A stretch of DNA of 64,000 bases from Anaerostipes caccae L1-92 (GTDB taxonomy: Bacteria > Bacillota > Clostridia > Lachnospirales > Lachnospiraceae): the NCBI RefSeq assembly GCF_014467075.1, contig NZ_AP023027.1, positions 1,015,001 through 1,079,000 of the forward strand. The letters are read 5' to 3'. Position 1 is the first letter of the stretch; each line of letters starts with the position of its first letter. Shown here one piece after another: positions 16,677 through 26,095 of the stretch. The translations under genes were made by a program, and so were the position numbers. Under the pieces are notes generated by a model that had not been told where the DNA came from, made no database searches, and saw only the letters and a program-made list of their open reading frames with translations.

Positions 16677-18776
16677 GTGAGAGAGATGGATCAAACGTTT
16701 TTTTCTCTTCGGCAGATAAAGCTGTTTCAGATTCTGCTCGGGCAGGATCAGTATCTGCCGATGGATCAGGCAGCAGAGAGACTTGGAGTCAGTACGAGGA
16801 CCCTGTTTCGGGAAATTCAGGGGATCAACCGGGAACTTGGAGGGCTTTCAGTATATCTGGAGACAAAAACAGGAAAAGGAATCCGGCTGTCCGGTGACCG
16901 GGAAAGTTTTGCCGGCTGCCTGGAGGAAATCTCTAAGAGAGATTCTTCTCTGTTTTATTATACAAAAGAACAGCGGCGGGCACTGCTGACCATCGAATTT
17001 TTAAAAAGAAAACATATTGAAAAACTGGGATACTATGCATATAAACTGATGGTATCCGAAGCGACAATCAGCAATGACATCCAGGCTGTCAGGCCCTGGT
17101 TTCAAAAACACAGTCTGGCGCTGGAAAGGAAAGCAGGTCTTGGCATTACCGTGACCGGAGAAGAAGAAAATTTCCGAAGCGCGATCATTGACTTTCTCAA
17201 TGAAAAACTGATGAGGGCAGATGTGGAGCAATTCCAGGACAGCAGAGGAGAATTCCGTGCTCTGGAATATTTCCAAAACCTTGGAAAGAACAGCAATATG
17301 GATCTGCTGAATGAAGAGATTCTTGACAAAGTCATAAAGATACTGAAGAAATGTGAAGATGAGTTTTTGAGCCGGATCACCAGGCACTCCTATATCGGAC
17401 TTGTCATCCATCTGGTCATTGCCATTGAACGGCTCCTCTCCGGCAAAACGATCACGATGGAAGAAGAACTGCTTCGTGCATTAAAGGAAGATCCCTACTA
17501 TAAAAAAGCAAAAGAGCTGACTGCGTATTTTGAAGAAGAGTTTCATATCGAAGTGCCGGAATCGGAGTCGGCCTATGTATTCATGCATTTAAAAGGCGCA
17601 AGAATGAAATATGCGGTGGAAAAGCAGGACGAACTGACGAAGATGCTGGATGAGTATGACTGTATGATCGTAGCAGATGATCTCATCGCAGCATTCGGGC
17701 GCCTGATGGGAGATGATTTCAGCCAGGACAAAGTACTTTACCAGGGACTGGCGTCCCATCTGAGAGCCACACTGCACCGCCTGAATTATCATATGAGGCT
17801 TGAAAATCCTCTTTTAGACCAGATAAAAGAAGACTTCAGGGATATCTTTGCCATATGCAAGTCTGTGTGCAAAGTCATGGAGACAAAATATCATCTGGAA
17901 GTCAATGAAGATGAGATCGCCTATCTGTCCTTTCATTTCGGAGCGGCAATTGAGAGAAAGAAAGCACAGATTAAACAGTCTGTCATTCTGAATGTTGCAG
18001 TCGTCTGTGCCAGCGGGATCGGCATTTCCAGTTTTCTGTCCTCCAGTATTAAGAGCCGTTTTGCGGGGACAGTCAGAGTCAGCCCGCTGTCTGTGGAACA
18101 GGTGGCATTGCGGGAAGCGGAAGGAATGGACATTATCATTTCCACGTTAAAGCTGCCCGACCAGGGAATACCGGTTATGGAAGTCGGGGCTCTGTTAAAA
18201 GAAGAGGACTTCGGCAGAATGCAGGCTTACTTTGAAATACTGAAGGAGCAGAAGATACAAAAGAAGATCCCGGATGTAAAGAATATTCGCAGGGCAGTAT
18301 GCCCGGATATTGTAGAAAATCTCCGGATCTATCCGGCAGATGCATCGGAAGGGAAAGAGGAGGTTTTAAGAAAACTTCTCGGACATACAGACATGGGAGA
18401 GAAGCAAAAAGACCGGTGCCTGGAAGCGGTGATGGAGAGAGAAAAAGACGGACCGGTGGCATTAAAGGACCGTAAATTTCTGATTTTCCACTGTAATATT
18501 CCGGGAAACAATACACCGGTCCTTATGTTTTTTACATTGGATCACAAAAAGGGGACACATCCGGATTTTCAGGACTTTGACAAAGGTGCGCTGATGATCG
18601 TGGATAAAAAACAGGATAAGAAGACAAGAGATACGCTGGCCGTTATTTCTGAAGGGTTTGTCAATGATGAGAGAATTCTTGAATCCCTTGAAAAGAAAGA
18701 TCCAAAAGCACTCAGATGTCAGATCAGGGAGTATTTGGAGCGTGCAAAACAAGAAGGAGATGAGGGATTGTTATGA
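16677..18776 (+). CDS. mtlR: PRD-domain transcriptional activator, MtlR/BglG type
   Basis: 699-aa regulator whose activity is set by PTS phosphorylation. Domains in order: DeoR-type helix-turn-helix at about 15-60 (MDQAAERLGVSTRTLFREI), second HTH-like region, PRD1 (RHSYIGLVIHLVIAIERL), PRD2 (KYHLEVNEDEIAYLSFHFGAA), EIIB-like domain with VVCASGIGISSF, and a C-terminal EIIA-like domain with FHCNI (His about 605). Start may be GTG 16677 or ATG 16686. It sits between the aldolase and IIA genes it presumably controls and overlaps the IIA gene by 4 nt. Confidence 0.88.
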   Translation: MREMDQTFFSLRQIKLFQILLGQDQYLPMDQAAERLGVSTRTLFREIQGINRELGGLSVYLETKTGKGIRLSGDRESFAGCLEEISKRDSSLFYYTKEQRRALLTIEFLKRKHIEKLGYYAYKLMVSEATISNDIQAVRPWFQKHSLALERKAGLGITVTGEEENFRSAIIDFLNEKLMRADVEQFQDSRGEFRALEYFQNLGKNSNMDLLNEEILDKVIKILKKCEDEFLSRITRHSYIGLVIHLVIAIERLLSGKTITMEEELLRALKEDPYYKKAKELTAYFEEEFHIEVPESESAYVFMHLKGARMKYAVEKQDELTKMLDEYDCMIVADDLIAAFGRLMGDDFSQDKVLYQGLASHLRATLHRLNYHMRLENPLLDQIKEDFRDIFAICKSVCKVMETKYHLEVNEDEIAYLSFHFGAAIERKKAQIKQSVILNVAVVCASGIGISSFLSSSIKSRFAGTVRVSPLSVEQVALREAEGMDIIISTLKLPDQGIPVMEVGALLKEEDFGRMQAYFEILKEQKIQKKIPDVKNIRRAVCPDIVENLRIYPADASEGKEEVLRKLLGHTDMGEKQKDRCLEAVMEREKDGPVALKDRKFLIFHCNIPGNNTPVLMFFTLDHKKGTHPDFQDFDKGALMIVDKKQDKKTRDTLAVISEGFVNDERILESLEKKDPKALRCQIREYLERAKQEGDEGLL

Positions 18777-19222
18777 TGCAAAAGGACAAGAGCAGGAAAC
18801 CTGTGCTCATAAAGGAAAATATCGTGCTGGACTGTAAGGCAGTGACGCCGGAGGAAGCCATTATCCATGCCGGAGAACTATTGCTGAGAAGCGGATACAT
18901 AAAGAGCGGGTACATCAGCGGAATGCTTTCACGGGATGAAAATTTTTCTGTTTATCTTGGAAATATGCTTGCGATTGCCCATGGAGAGAAAGGTGTCAGA
19001 GACCAGATTCTTGGAACGGGGATGTCTGTTTTGATCTGTCCGGACGGTATCGACTGGCATGGGAATCTGGTCAAGATCGTTATGGGGCTTGCGGCTATTG
19101 GGGATGAGCATATGGAACTTCTGATGCACTGCGCTAATATTTTCAGTGACAGGGAACGGGTGGAACGGCTGGTGAGATGCCGGGACAGAGAACGGGTTTA
19201 CAGGATGTTCGGAGGAATATAG
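18773..19222 (+). CDS. PTS EIIA, mannitol/fructose type (second operon)
   Basis: 149-aa phosphocarrier with LAIAHGEKG (His70 phosphorylated), partner of the IICB at 13073. Overlaps the regulator gene by 4 nt (ATGA), consistent with one operon 13073-19222. Confidence 0.88.
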   Translation: MMQKDKSRKPVLIKENIVLDCKAVTPEEAIIHAGELLLRSGYIKSGYISGMLSRDENFSVYLGNMLAIAHGEKGVRDQILGTGMSVLICPDGIDWHGNLVKIVMGLAAIGDEHMELLMHCANIFSDRERVERLVRCRDRERVYRMFGGI

Positions 19223-19263
19223 AAAAACTATCGCAGGGCGGCGTTGAATTTAGAGTCTTGATA

Positions 19264-19286
19264 TGATAGCATTAGCTATGGTATCA
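19264..19286. promoter_or_regulatory. Palindrome upstream of HAD genes
   Basis: An imperfect 23-bp dyad with arms TGATAGCAT and ATGGTATCA, 76 nt upstream of the first HAD gene. A candidate operator; no cognate regulator is identified. Confidence 0.4.
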
Positions 19287-19361
19287 GGGCTCTTATATTT
19301 TGCAGAGATTATGAAAGATACCATTTTACAGCGACAACTATTGTTCATAGAAAGGATGCCC

Positions 19362-20156
19362 ATGATTAGACTAATTGCAACAGATATTGACGGAACTCTG
19401 GTAGAAGAAGCAGCTATGAATCTGAATCCTGAATACTTCGATGTGATCCGGGAGTTCAGAAAACGGGGAGTTCTGTTCGTAGCAGCCAGCGGACGTCAGA
19501 GAAATAGCATTGAGCGTTTTTTTGAACCGATCAAAGATGATATTATTTTCCTGTCCGAAAATGGCGCATGTATTACATCCAGAGAATATAAACATGTGGA
19601 TGTGATGGACCCATTTATCGTCAAAAGCATAATGGAGGATGCAATGGAGATTCCCGGATGTACCTGTGCTCTGAACGACGGAGAGACCAGCTATTTTGAC
19701 TCCGAAATGCTTTACCGCCATATGAAGGACGACTATGGATACAATGCGGTGATGGTGGATGATTTATTTAAAGTGGAAGCAGGGGTCTGCAAAGTGTCTG
19801 TGTTCCACAACCGGAATGCGGAAGATGCGGTAGGAAAAGATTTTTATGATAAATGGGGAGGCAGGATCTACGTTGCAAGTGCAGGAGAAAAATGGGTAGA
19901 CTGCATGAACCTTGGAGTAAATAAAGGAAACTCTTTGAAGCGTTTTCAGGAACATTACAATATCTCGGCAGATGAGACGCTGGCTTTCGGCGATAACATC
20001 AATGATATCGAGATGCTGAAACGGGCGGCCCACAGCTTTGCCGTGGCCAATGCCAGGGAAGAGGTAAAAGAAGCCGCAAATTTTGTGACAGATTCTAATA
20101 GAGAAGACGGTGTATTGAAGGTGTTAAAAGCAGTGCTTAGGGGGGAATTATGTTAG
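19362..20156 (+). CDS. Cof-type HAD phosphatase
   Basis: Haloacid-dehalogenase-superfamily hydrolase of the Cof/YbiV type: DIDGT motif (Asp8, Asp10), large type II cap, and the C-terminal motif GDNINDIEML. Family members dephosphorylate sugar phosphates or flavin/pyridoxal phosphates. ATG 19362 follows AAAGG with 6-nt spacing and gives the usual N-terminus (264 aa); an upstream in-frame ATG at 19263 has no ribosome site. Next to a sugar PTS operon, so sugar-phosphate dephosphorylation is plausible. Confidence 0.85.
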   Translation: MIRLIATDIDGTLVEEAAMNLNPEYFDVIREFRKRGVLFVAASGRQRNSIERFFEPIKDDIIFLSENGACITSREYKHVDVMDPFIVKSIMEDAMEIPGCTCALNDGETSYFDSEMLYRHMKDDYGYNAVMVDDLFKVEAGVCKVSVFHNRNAEDAVGKDFYDKWGGRIYVASAGEKWVDCMNLGVNKGNSLKRFQEHYNISADETLAFGDNINDIEMLKRAAHSFAVANAREEVKEAANFVTDSNREDGVLKVLKAVLRGELC

Positions 20157-20806
20157 AAGCAGTTATTTTTGATATGGACGGAGTTATTGTAGATTCTGAA
20201 CCGGGGTACTATAAAGCCCTGCTGAGGCTTCTGGATGAATTTGATGCATATGTAGATGAGGAGTATAATGCACGGTATTTTGGGACTACGATGGAAAAGC
20301 TGTTTACGGATACCATTGAGTATTTGAAACTGGATACGACTGTTGACTATTGTATTCGGCGATTCTTTGAGATTTATGAAGAAGTGGTCAGGGAAGAAGG
20401 ATTTACACCGATCAAAGGGTCATTGGAGCTGATCCGTGCGCTTCATGAGGAGGGAATCCCCACAGCAGTTGCATCATCGTCTCCGATGGATCACATCGTA
20501 CGGATCACTGAGAATTTAGGAGTCATTGACTGCTTTCACGCACTGGTGACAGGGGAAGATTGTGAACACTCTAAACCTGATCCGGAAGTCTTTTTAAAGG
20601 CAGCAGGTCAGCTTGGAATTAATCCAAAACATTGTGCTGTGGTGGAGGATTCCGTCAACGGTGTTTTGGCGGGCAGCCGGGCAGGCATGAAGGTTCTTGG
20701 TTTCAGCAATCCTGAATACGGAAGTCCGGCACACGAAAGGGCACACAAAGTTGTTCGGTCCATGGAAGATGTAGATGTAAGTACTTTGAGAGGATTATTT
20801 CATTAA
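20150..20806 (+). CDS. HAD hydrolase, beta-phosphoglucomutase-like (1)
   Basis: 218-aa HAD subfamily IA protein: FDMDGVIVDSEP (Asp8, Asp10), VASSSP, HSKPDPEVFLKAA and VVEDSVNGVLAG are the four HAD motifs. Acts as sugar-phosphate phosphatase or phosphosugar mutase. It overlaps the preceding HAD gene by 7 nt and is followed by a close paralogue. Confidence 0.88.
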   Translation: MLEAVIFDMDGVIVDSEPGYYKALLRLLDEFDAYVDEEYNARYFGTTMEKLFTDTIEYLKLDTTVDYCIRRFFEIYEEVVREEGFTPIKGSLELIRALHEEGIPTAVASSSPMDHIVRITENLGVIDCFHALVTGEDCEHSKPDPEVFLKAAGQLGINPKHCAVVEDSVNGVLAGSRAGMKVLGFSNPEYGSPAHERAHKVVRSMEDVDVSTLRGLFH

Positions 20807-20831
20807 AATACACAGATGGAGAGGAAATAGA

Positions 20832-21479
20832 GTGGAAGCAGTTATTTTTGACATGGACGGAGTGATCGTAGATACAGAACCCGGCTTTTATATTGTGGCT
20901 AATCAGTTTCTGGAGCGCTATGGAAAAAGTATTACTAAAGAATATTTTGAACAATTTTTCGGCGGCGCATCAGAGTACATGTGGAAGACAACGACTCAAA
21001 TGCTTGGACTGGATGTTCCAGTAGAGGAATGTCTGAAGGGTACACACGAAATCCGGGAACAGCGAATCAGGGAAGAAGGCTATGAGCCTATCGAAGGCAC
21101 ACTGGACTTGATCCGGGAACTCCACAGTCAGGGAATTCCTCTGGCGGTGGCGTCATCTTCTTCCAAGCAGGAAATTGAGAGAGTGATGGATTATTTTGAA
21201 ATCACTCATTGCTTTCAGGCACTGGTCAGCGGAAAAGACTGCGAACATCCCAAACCGGCTCCGGATGTATTTTTAAAGACGGCCCGGAAGCTTTGCATAA
21301 AGCCGGAACAGTGTCTGGTGATTGAGGATTCCAACAATGGAGTCACCGCTGCCAAGAGTGCCGGAATGGGCGTGATTGGATTCCGGAATTTAGAGGTTGC
21401 AAATCAGGAACTGAGACCTGCAGACCATGTGGTGACTTCTATGAAAGACATTACTCTGGAATTGTGCAGAAGTTTTTAA
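20832..21479 (+). CDS. HAD hydrolase, beta-phosphoglucomutase-like (2)
   Basis: 215-aa paralogue of the preceding protein with FDMDGVIVDTEPGFY, VASSSSKQEIERV, HPKPAPDVFLKTA and VIEDSNNGVTAA. The pair shares most motifs and looks like a tandem duplication that has diverged in the cap domain. Starts with GTG at 20832 preceded by GAGAGGAAA. Confidence 0.87.
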   Translation: MEAVIFDMDGVIVDTEPGFYIVANQFLERYGKSITKEYFEQFFGGASEYMWKTTTQMLGLDVPVEECLKGTHEIREQRIREEGYEPIEGTLDLIRELHSQGIPLAVASSSSKQEIERVMDYFEITHCFQALVSGKDCEHPKPAPDVFLKTARKLCIKPEQCLVIEDSNNGVTAAKSAGMGVIGFRNLEVANQELRPADHVVTSMKDITLELCRSF

Positions 21480-21498
21480 AAATTTATATAGGCAAACT

Positions 21499-21534
21499 AA
21501 ATCTCTCCAAAGATGTTTGGGGAGATTTATTTGT
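21499..21534 (+). terminator. Terminator after HAD genes
   Basis: AAATCTCTCC (21499-21508) pairs with GGGGAGATTT (21519-21528) with one G-T pair and is followed by ATTTGTT. Confidence 0.7.
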
Positions 21535-21554
21535 TACAAAATTGTGACAATATA

Positions 21555-21583
21555 TTGAATATATATTAAAAATGTGTTATATT
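21555..21583 (+). promoter_or_regulatory. Promoter of second MBL gene
   Basis: TTGAAT (21555-21560), 17-bp spacer, TATATT (21578-21583), about 90 nt upstream of the coding start, in AT-rich sequence. Confidence 0.55.
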
Positions 21584-21672
21584 AAAACCGAAATAGAGTA
21601 AATTACTTACAAGATATGCTTCAAGGTTCTGGAAGAGTTTACCAGAGAAGACAATAAGAAAAGAGGTTTATT

Positions 21673-23397
21673 ATGAAAGCGGGCATGAAAAAATGTATCA
21701 GTTACTTGCTGACAGCAGTGTTTGTTATCTCGGCTGTATTGTCAGCGGGAGGACTGCAGAAAAAGCAGGTCCGGGCGGCAGAAAAATTTCAGATCCATTT
21801 TATAGATGTGGGTGCAGGGGATGCGGCACTGCTTCAATATGGAGATGGAGACAGTGCAAGGTATGCGTTGATTGATGCAGGACCAGATTATTATACGAGA
21901 ACAAACGGGAGTAAAGTGGACACCAGTGAGCGGGTGCATAAATACCTGACGGATCATAAAGTGACAAAGCTAGAATTTGTACTGCTGACGCACCCGCACA
22001 GAGATCATATCGCAGGCATGATTAATATTTTAGAAGATGAAAATATCAAGATTGATAAAATATACGGAAATAACTTTGATTTAAGCTACTCATCCAGTGG
22101 GAATCAGGATCCGGATGACATTGAAGACACGGAATTCAGCAGTGAAGTTTATGAAGCGGTGAAGGCTGCGATTAATGTAAGAACAGATACAGGAGAGACC
22201 GTATATGAAGTGCCGGCAGCAGGAGATTCTATTAGATTGGGAAATGCAAAGATTACATTCTACGGTCCGCTCAATATGGATTTTACATACGGAAGAAAAG
22301 TTGATCTGAATATTCGGCAGGAAAATAAGTATTCGATTGTCTGTAAAGTTGAGTATGGGAAAAATTCGTTCTTAATGACGGGTGATGCACAGAAGGAGAC
22401 AATACAGCAGATTGTTTCAAAAGGATATGATTTGTCGGCACAAGTACTGAAAGTGCCCCATCACGGAATGCAGGATGTAGTGGAAAGCAACAAAGTAGGA
22501 GACTGGACATCAGACCATAAGTATTTGTTTGACAAGGTGAATGCACCGATTTCTGTGGTAAGCAATGGCTATGATAATAAAAATAAATCACCGAAAGCAA
22601 AGACCCTGAGAGATCTGGAGAAAAGCGATGTCTACCTGACCAGCAACCGCGGTACGATTATTGTGTCCTCTGACGGAACAAACCTGTCTGTTAAGACAGA
22701 AAAAGGAAACAGTGCACCGAGTTACGCAGGCGATTATAACCCGGCAAAGAAAGCATCACCGACGATGAAAAGCGTCAGCGTATCCAGCAACGGAAAGAAC
22801 AAACTGGTGCCGACGACTTACAGTGCGGCCAACAGCTATAAGCTTTACGAAAAGAAAAATGTGACGGTTAAATTTTCAGGGACGCCTCAGCCGTTTACGA
22901 AAGTAAAGAGCGTCCAGTATAAGTTTGTCAAAAAAGGCGTGGACAACCGGACAGTTCCTTACCGCAGCGGAAGTTCTGTGGCAGTAAAGAACGGATCGGT
23001 GGGAAGAATTTATGTAAAATACAATACATGGCTCGGCTCCACCGTCATCAAGCTTCCGGGATTTACGGTCGATACTTCTGCACCTTCCAGTGCAAAGATC
23101 AAAGGCAGCAAGTCAGGCATCAAGACTTATAAGACATCTGCGAAAAACCGCTATAACAAGAAGTATAAGAAGTCTATTAAACTGACATTTTCTGCCTCTT
23201 ACGGGACAAGCGGGAAGTCCAAAGTCCAGTATAAGATCGTCCCCAAGGGCAAGAAAAATACAAAGTATAAATGGAAAACAGGAAACAGTGTGACGTATAA
23301 GAAAAAAAAGAAATGGGTCCGCGTTTATGTGAAGTTTACCGACAAATCAGGAAATACGACTACGAGAAAAACAAACGGATTTTATATTAAAAAATAA
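21673..23397 (+). CDS. Secreted MBL-fold (ComEC-like) hydrolase with repeated basic domains
   Basis: 574-aa paralogue of the 3013-4392 protein. Signal peptide (1-36), MBL metal motif THPHRDH (His107, His109, Asp111, His112), GDAQ, VPHHGM. From about residue 365 it carries repeated blocks of the form VQYKxVxKG...(Y/R)xKTG...GRxYVKYxT, present at least twice here and once in the paralogue; they are lysine rich with predicted pI well above 9. The repeats could anchor the enzyme to wall polymers or extracellular DNA. Function beyond the fold is unknown. It has its own promoter and terminator. Confidence 0.75.
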   Translation: MKAGMKKCISYLLTAVFVISAVLSAGGLQKKQVRAAEKFQIHFIDVGAGDAALLQYGDGDSARYALIDAGPDYYTRTNGSKVDTSERVHKYLTDHKVTKLEFVLLTHPHRDHIAGMINILEDENIKIDKIYGNNFDLSYSSSGNQDPDDIEDTEFSSEVYEAVKAAINVRTDTGETVYEVPAAGDSIRLGNAKITFYGPLNMDFTYGRKVDLNIRQENKYSIVCKVEYGKNSFLMTGDAQKETIQQIVSKGYDLSAQVLKVPHHGMQDVVESNKVGDWTSDHKYLFDKVNAPISVVSNGYDNKNKSPKAKTLRDLEKSDVYLTSNRGTIIVSSDGTNLSVKTEKGNSAPSYAGDYNPAKKASPTMKSVSVSSNGKNKLVPTTYSAANSYKLYEKKNVTVKFSGTPQPFTKVKSVQYKFVKKGVDNRTVPYRSGSSVAVKNGSVGRIYVKYNTWLGSTVIKLPGFTVDTSAPSSAKIKGSKSGIKTYKTSAKNRYNKKYKKSIKLTFSASYGTSGKSKVQYKIVPKGKKNTKYKWKTGNSVTYKKKKKWVRVYVKFTDKSGNTTTRKTNGFYIKK

Positions 23398-23441
23398 TAG
23401 ACAAATGAAAAAAGATGGTAGATAATAGGATAGAAAGAATG

Positions 23442-23472
23442 AATGTCGTCAGTGTAAGCTGACGGCATTTTA
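23442..23472 (+). terminator. Weak terminator after MBL gene
   Basis: ATGTCGTCAG (23443-23452) pairs with CTGACGGCAT (23459-23468), followed by TTTTAAA. Lies between the MBL gene and potD. Confidence 0.5.
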
Positions 23473-23501
23473 AATATGGAAGATTATAAAGGAGAAGTGA
23501 T

Positions 23502-24581
23502 ATGAGAAAAACAAAAGTAACAGTCCTGCTGCTTCTGATGGCACTTACCGTATCTTTGCTGGCCGGATGCGGCGGGAAGGAAGAAGAAAAAACAAAAGAC
23601 GGATATGCAAAGAAATTGTACCTGTATAATTGGACAGAATATATCCCGCAGAGTGTGATGGATGGATTTGAGAAGGAATATGGCATCAAAGTTGTGGAAT
23701 CCACATTTACGTCCAACGAAGAGATGCTTGCCAAGCTGACGGCCGGAGGGACCGGACAGTATGACATGACCATCGCCAGCAATTATGTGATCGATGCCAT
23801 GAAAGAACAGGACCTGATCGAGCCGATCCAAATGGATCAGGTGAAAAATGTGAAGTATCTGGACAAAAGCACGCTGAACCAGCCATTTGATAAGAACAAT
23901 GAATACACGATTCCATATATGACTTCATTTACAGTGCTGTGTGGAAACAAAAAGAAGTTAAAAGAGCTGGGTGTGGATATCAAAAGTTTTAATGATCTGA
24001 CCAACCCGAAACTAAAGAATAATATTGTGCTTGTAGATGATATAAGGGAAATTGCCGCTATGGCGCTGAAAGTTAAAGGATACAGCTCCAGTACCACAAA
24101 GGAAGATGAGATTATGAGCACACTGCCGTGGCTTAAGAAGCTGGCGAAAAATGTGAAGGTCTATGATGCTGATGCACCGAAAAGCGTAATGATCTCCAAT
24201 GACGTGGCAGTCGGTCTCATGTACAGTATGGATGCGGCTATGGCTATTGAAGAGAATAAAGACCTGGACGTGATCTATACAAAAGAGCCTGCCCAGAAAT
24301 GTCTGGACAATTTTGTAATCATCAAGGGGGCAAAGCATGCTAAAGAGGCAAGGCTGTTCATCGATTATGTTTTACGGCCTGAAAACTATAAAAAAGTTCT
24401 GGATGAGTACTATGGCGTATGCATCAATAACGGTACAAAGAAGCTGCTGGATGACCATTATCTGAAAAATCCCGGTGCAAATGTCGATCGGAAAGAGTTA
24501 AAAAGGGCAGAATATATTGATGATGTAAAGGATGCGGCGAGCATCTATGACGATCTGTATACGAAATTAAAAACAGAGTAA
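23502..24581 (+). CDS. potD: Spermidine/putrescine ABC transporter substrate-binding lipoprotein
   Basis: 359-aa extracellular solute-binding protein. Lipobox LLAGC puts the lipidated Cys at 23; then LYLYNWTEYIPQSVMDGFEKEYGIKV, typical of PotD/PotF polyamine binders. It delivers the ligand to PotABC encoded downstream. First gene of the operon 23502-27740; ribosome site AAAGGAGAAG. Confidence 0.92.
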   Translation: MRKTKVTVLLLLMALTVSLLAGCGGKEEEKTKDGYAKKLYLYNWTEYIPQSVMDGFEKEYGIKVVESTFTSNEEMLAKLTAGGTGQYDMTIASNYVIDAMKEQDLIEPIQMDQVKNVKYLDKSTLNQPFDKNNEYTIPYMTSFTVLCGNKKKLKELGVDIKSFNDLTNPKLKNNIVLVDDIREIAAMALKVKGYSSSTTKEDEIMSTLPWLKKLAKNVKVYDADAPKSVMISNDVAVGLMYSMDAAMAIEENKDLDVIYTKEPAQKCLDNFVIIKGAKHAKEARLFIDYVLRPENYKKVLDEYYGVCINNGTKKLLDDHYLKNPGANVDRKELKRAEYIDDVKDAASIYDDLYTKLKTE

Positions 24582-24600
24582 ATAAATGGGAGGAATGAGT

Positions 24601-24948
24601 ATGAAAGCGATGAAACGTCTGGATATTATCATCCGTCCGGAGAAATTAGAAAAGTTAAAAGAGATACTGGAAAAGAAAGACTATTCGGGCATGACCGTAT
24701 TCACGGCAATGGGATGCGGATATCAGGAAGGCTTTATCCCTGAATTTGAGGAGATGAATTTTGAGATCAATCTGCTGCCGAAGGTTGTCGTGATGGTTGT
24801 CGTGTGGGAAGAAGACGTGGAGGATCTGCTGGGAGCGATCCATGAGGAACTGGCCACCGGACAGGTGGGAGACGGAAGGGTCTTTATATCCCCGGTGGAC
24901 GATGTGATGCGCATCCGCACCGGAGAACGGGGCGCTGAAACTTTATAG
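24601..24948 (+). CDS. P-II-family protein in polyamine transporter operon
   Basis: About 115-aa GlnB-fold protein: KRLDIIIRPEKLEKLKEIL (first strand/helix), GCGYQEG (start of T-loop), INLLPKVVVMVVV, ATGQVGDGRVFISPVDDVMRIRTGE (ADP/ATP-binding loop with GDGRVF and RTGE). The T-loop differs from GlnB (no GRQKG...Y uridylylation pattern). Located between potD and potA, so it probably gates the transporter by sensing adenylate state; a P-II subfamily called PotN has been described in Firmicute pot operons and this gene would fit it. ATG 24601 chosen; an in-frame ATG at 24586 is possible. Confidence 0.88.
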   Translation: MKAMKRLDIIIRPEKLEKLKEILEKKDYSGMTVFTAMGCGYQEGFIPEFEEMNFEINLLPKVVVMVVVWEEDVEDLLGAIHEELATGQVGDGRVFISPVDDVMRIRTGERGAETL

Positions 24949-24952
24949 AAGG

Positions 24953-26095
24953 GTGGTGGAAACTTCGTTGAAAAATATCATCGTACGCTTAAGAGACATA
25001 GAAAAAAACTACGGAGGAAAATCTGTCATTGATCATCTGAATCTGGATGTGGCACAGGGTGAATTTTTGACCCTCCTCGGTCCGTCAGGCTGCGGAAAAA
25101 CGACGACGCTTCGGATGATCGGAGGTTTTGAAGATACGGACGGCGGACAAATTTTTCTGGAAGATAAAGACGTGGCCGGCAAAGCGCCGAATCACCGGGA
25201 TGTGAACACGGTGTTTCAGAGCTATGCGCTGTTTCCTCACATGAACGTTTTTGACAATGTGGCTTTTGGCCTTGTGGAAAAAAAGGTGCCGAAAGCGGAA
25301 ATCAAAAAACGGGTGGATGAGATGATTGAATTGGTTCAGCTTCAGGGGATGGAAAAGAGGATGCCGTCTCAGATGTCCGGCGGACAGAAACAGAGAGTTG
25401 CCATCGCCAGAGCGCTGGTGAACCGGCCAAAGGTGCTTCTTCTGGATGAGCCGCTGGGAGCTCTGGATTTAAAATTGAGAAAGCAGATGCAGTTTGAACT
25501 GAAAGAACTGCAGAAAAAGCTGAAGATCACATTCATTTACGTGACACACGACCAGGAAGAAGCACTGACTATGAGCGACCGGATTGCAGTTATGAATGAG
25601 GGAAGGATCGAACAGCTGGGGACTCCGGTCGAGATCTACAATCACCCTAAGACAAAATTTGTAGCTGATTTTATCGGGGAGTCCAATATTTTTGAAGCTT
25701 ACATTGAGGAGAAGAAGGGAAACAGGATTTCTCTCGTGATGGAGTCCGGGAAAGTGGAACTTGACGCTCCGGATTTTGAATACGATGAGATGGTCTATGT
25801 ATGTGTACGGCCGGAGAATATGAAAGCGTCCATGGAACCCAGGGATGGATTTACCCTGAGAGGGACTGTGATGGAACATATTTTTGTTGGTTCCACTATA
25901 AAGACCATCATAGAACTACCCAGCAGTCAGCTGGTCAAGATGACAAATCCTCCGGAAGACGAAGTAATCCCGGTGGGTACCAACGTATATCTTTACTGGC
26001 TTCCCAAAAAAGCTGTGGTTATGCACACACGGGAAGACCGGGTCTATGAGATTATAGAGGGGGCCGGAAATGAAAATGAAAAAGAAGAGCAATAA
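24953..26095 (+). CDS. potA: Polyamine ABC transporter ATPase
   Basis: 380-aa ATP-hydrolysing subunit. Walker A GPSGCGKTT, Q-loop FQSYALFPHM, signature MSGGQKQRVAIARAL, Walker B VLLLDEPLGALD, H-loop THDQEEA and a C-terminal TOBE-type regulatory domain. Start uncertain: GTG 24953 as given, or TTG 24968, which is better spaced from GGGTGGTGG. Coupled to the P-II gene upstream (4-nt gap) and overlapping potB by 26 nt. Confidence 0.95.
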   Translation: MVETSLKNIIVRLRDIEKNYGGKSVIDHLNLDVAQGEFLTLLGPSGCGKTTTLRMIGGFEDTDGGQIFLEDKDVAGKAPNHRDVNTVFQSYALFPHMNVFDNVAFGLVEKKVPKAEIKKRVDEMIELVQLQGMEKRMPSQMSGGQKQRVAIARALVNRPKVLLLDEPLGALDLKLRKQMQFELKELQKKLKITFIYVTHDQEEALTMSDRIAVMNEGRIEQLGTPVEIYNHPKTKFVADFIGESNIFEAYIEEKKGNRISLVMESGKVELDAPDFEYDEMVYVCVRPENMKASMEPRDGFTLRGTVMEHIFVGSTIKTIIELPSSQLVKMTNPPEDEVIPVGTNVYLYWLPKKAVVMHTREDRVYEIIEGAGNENEKEEQ

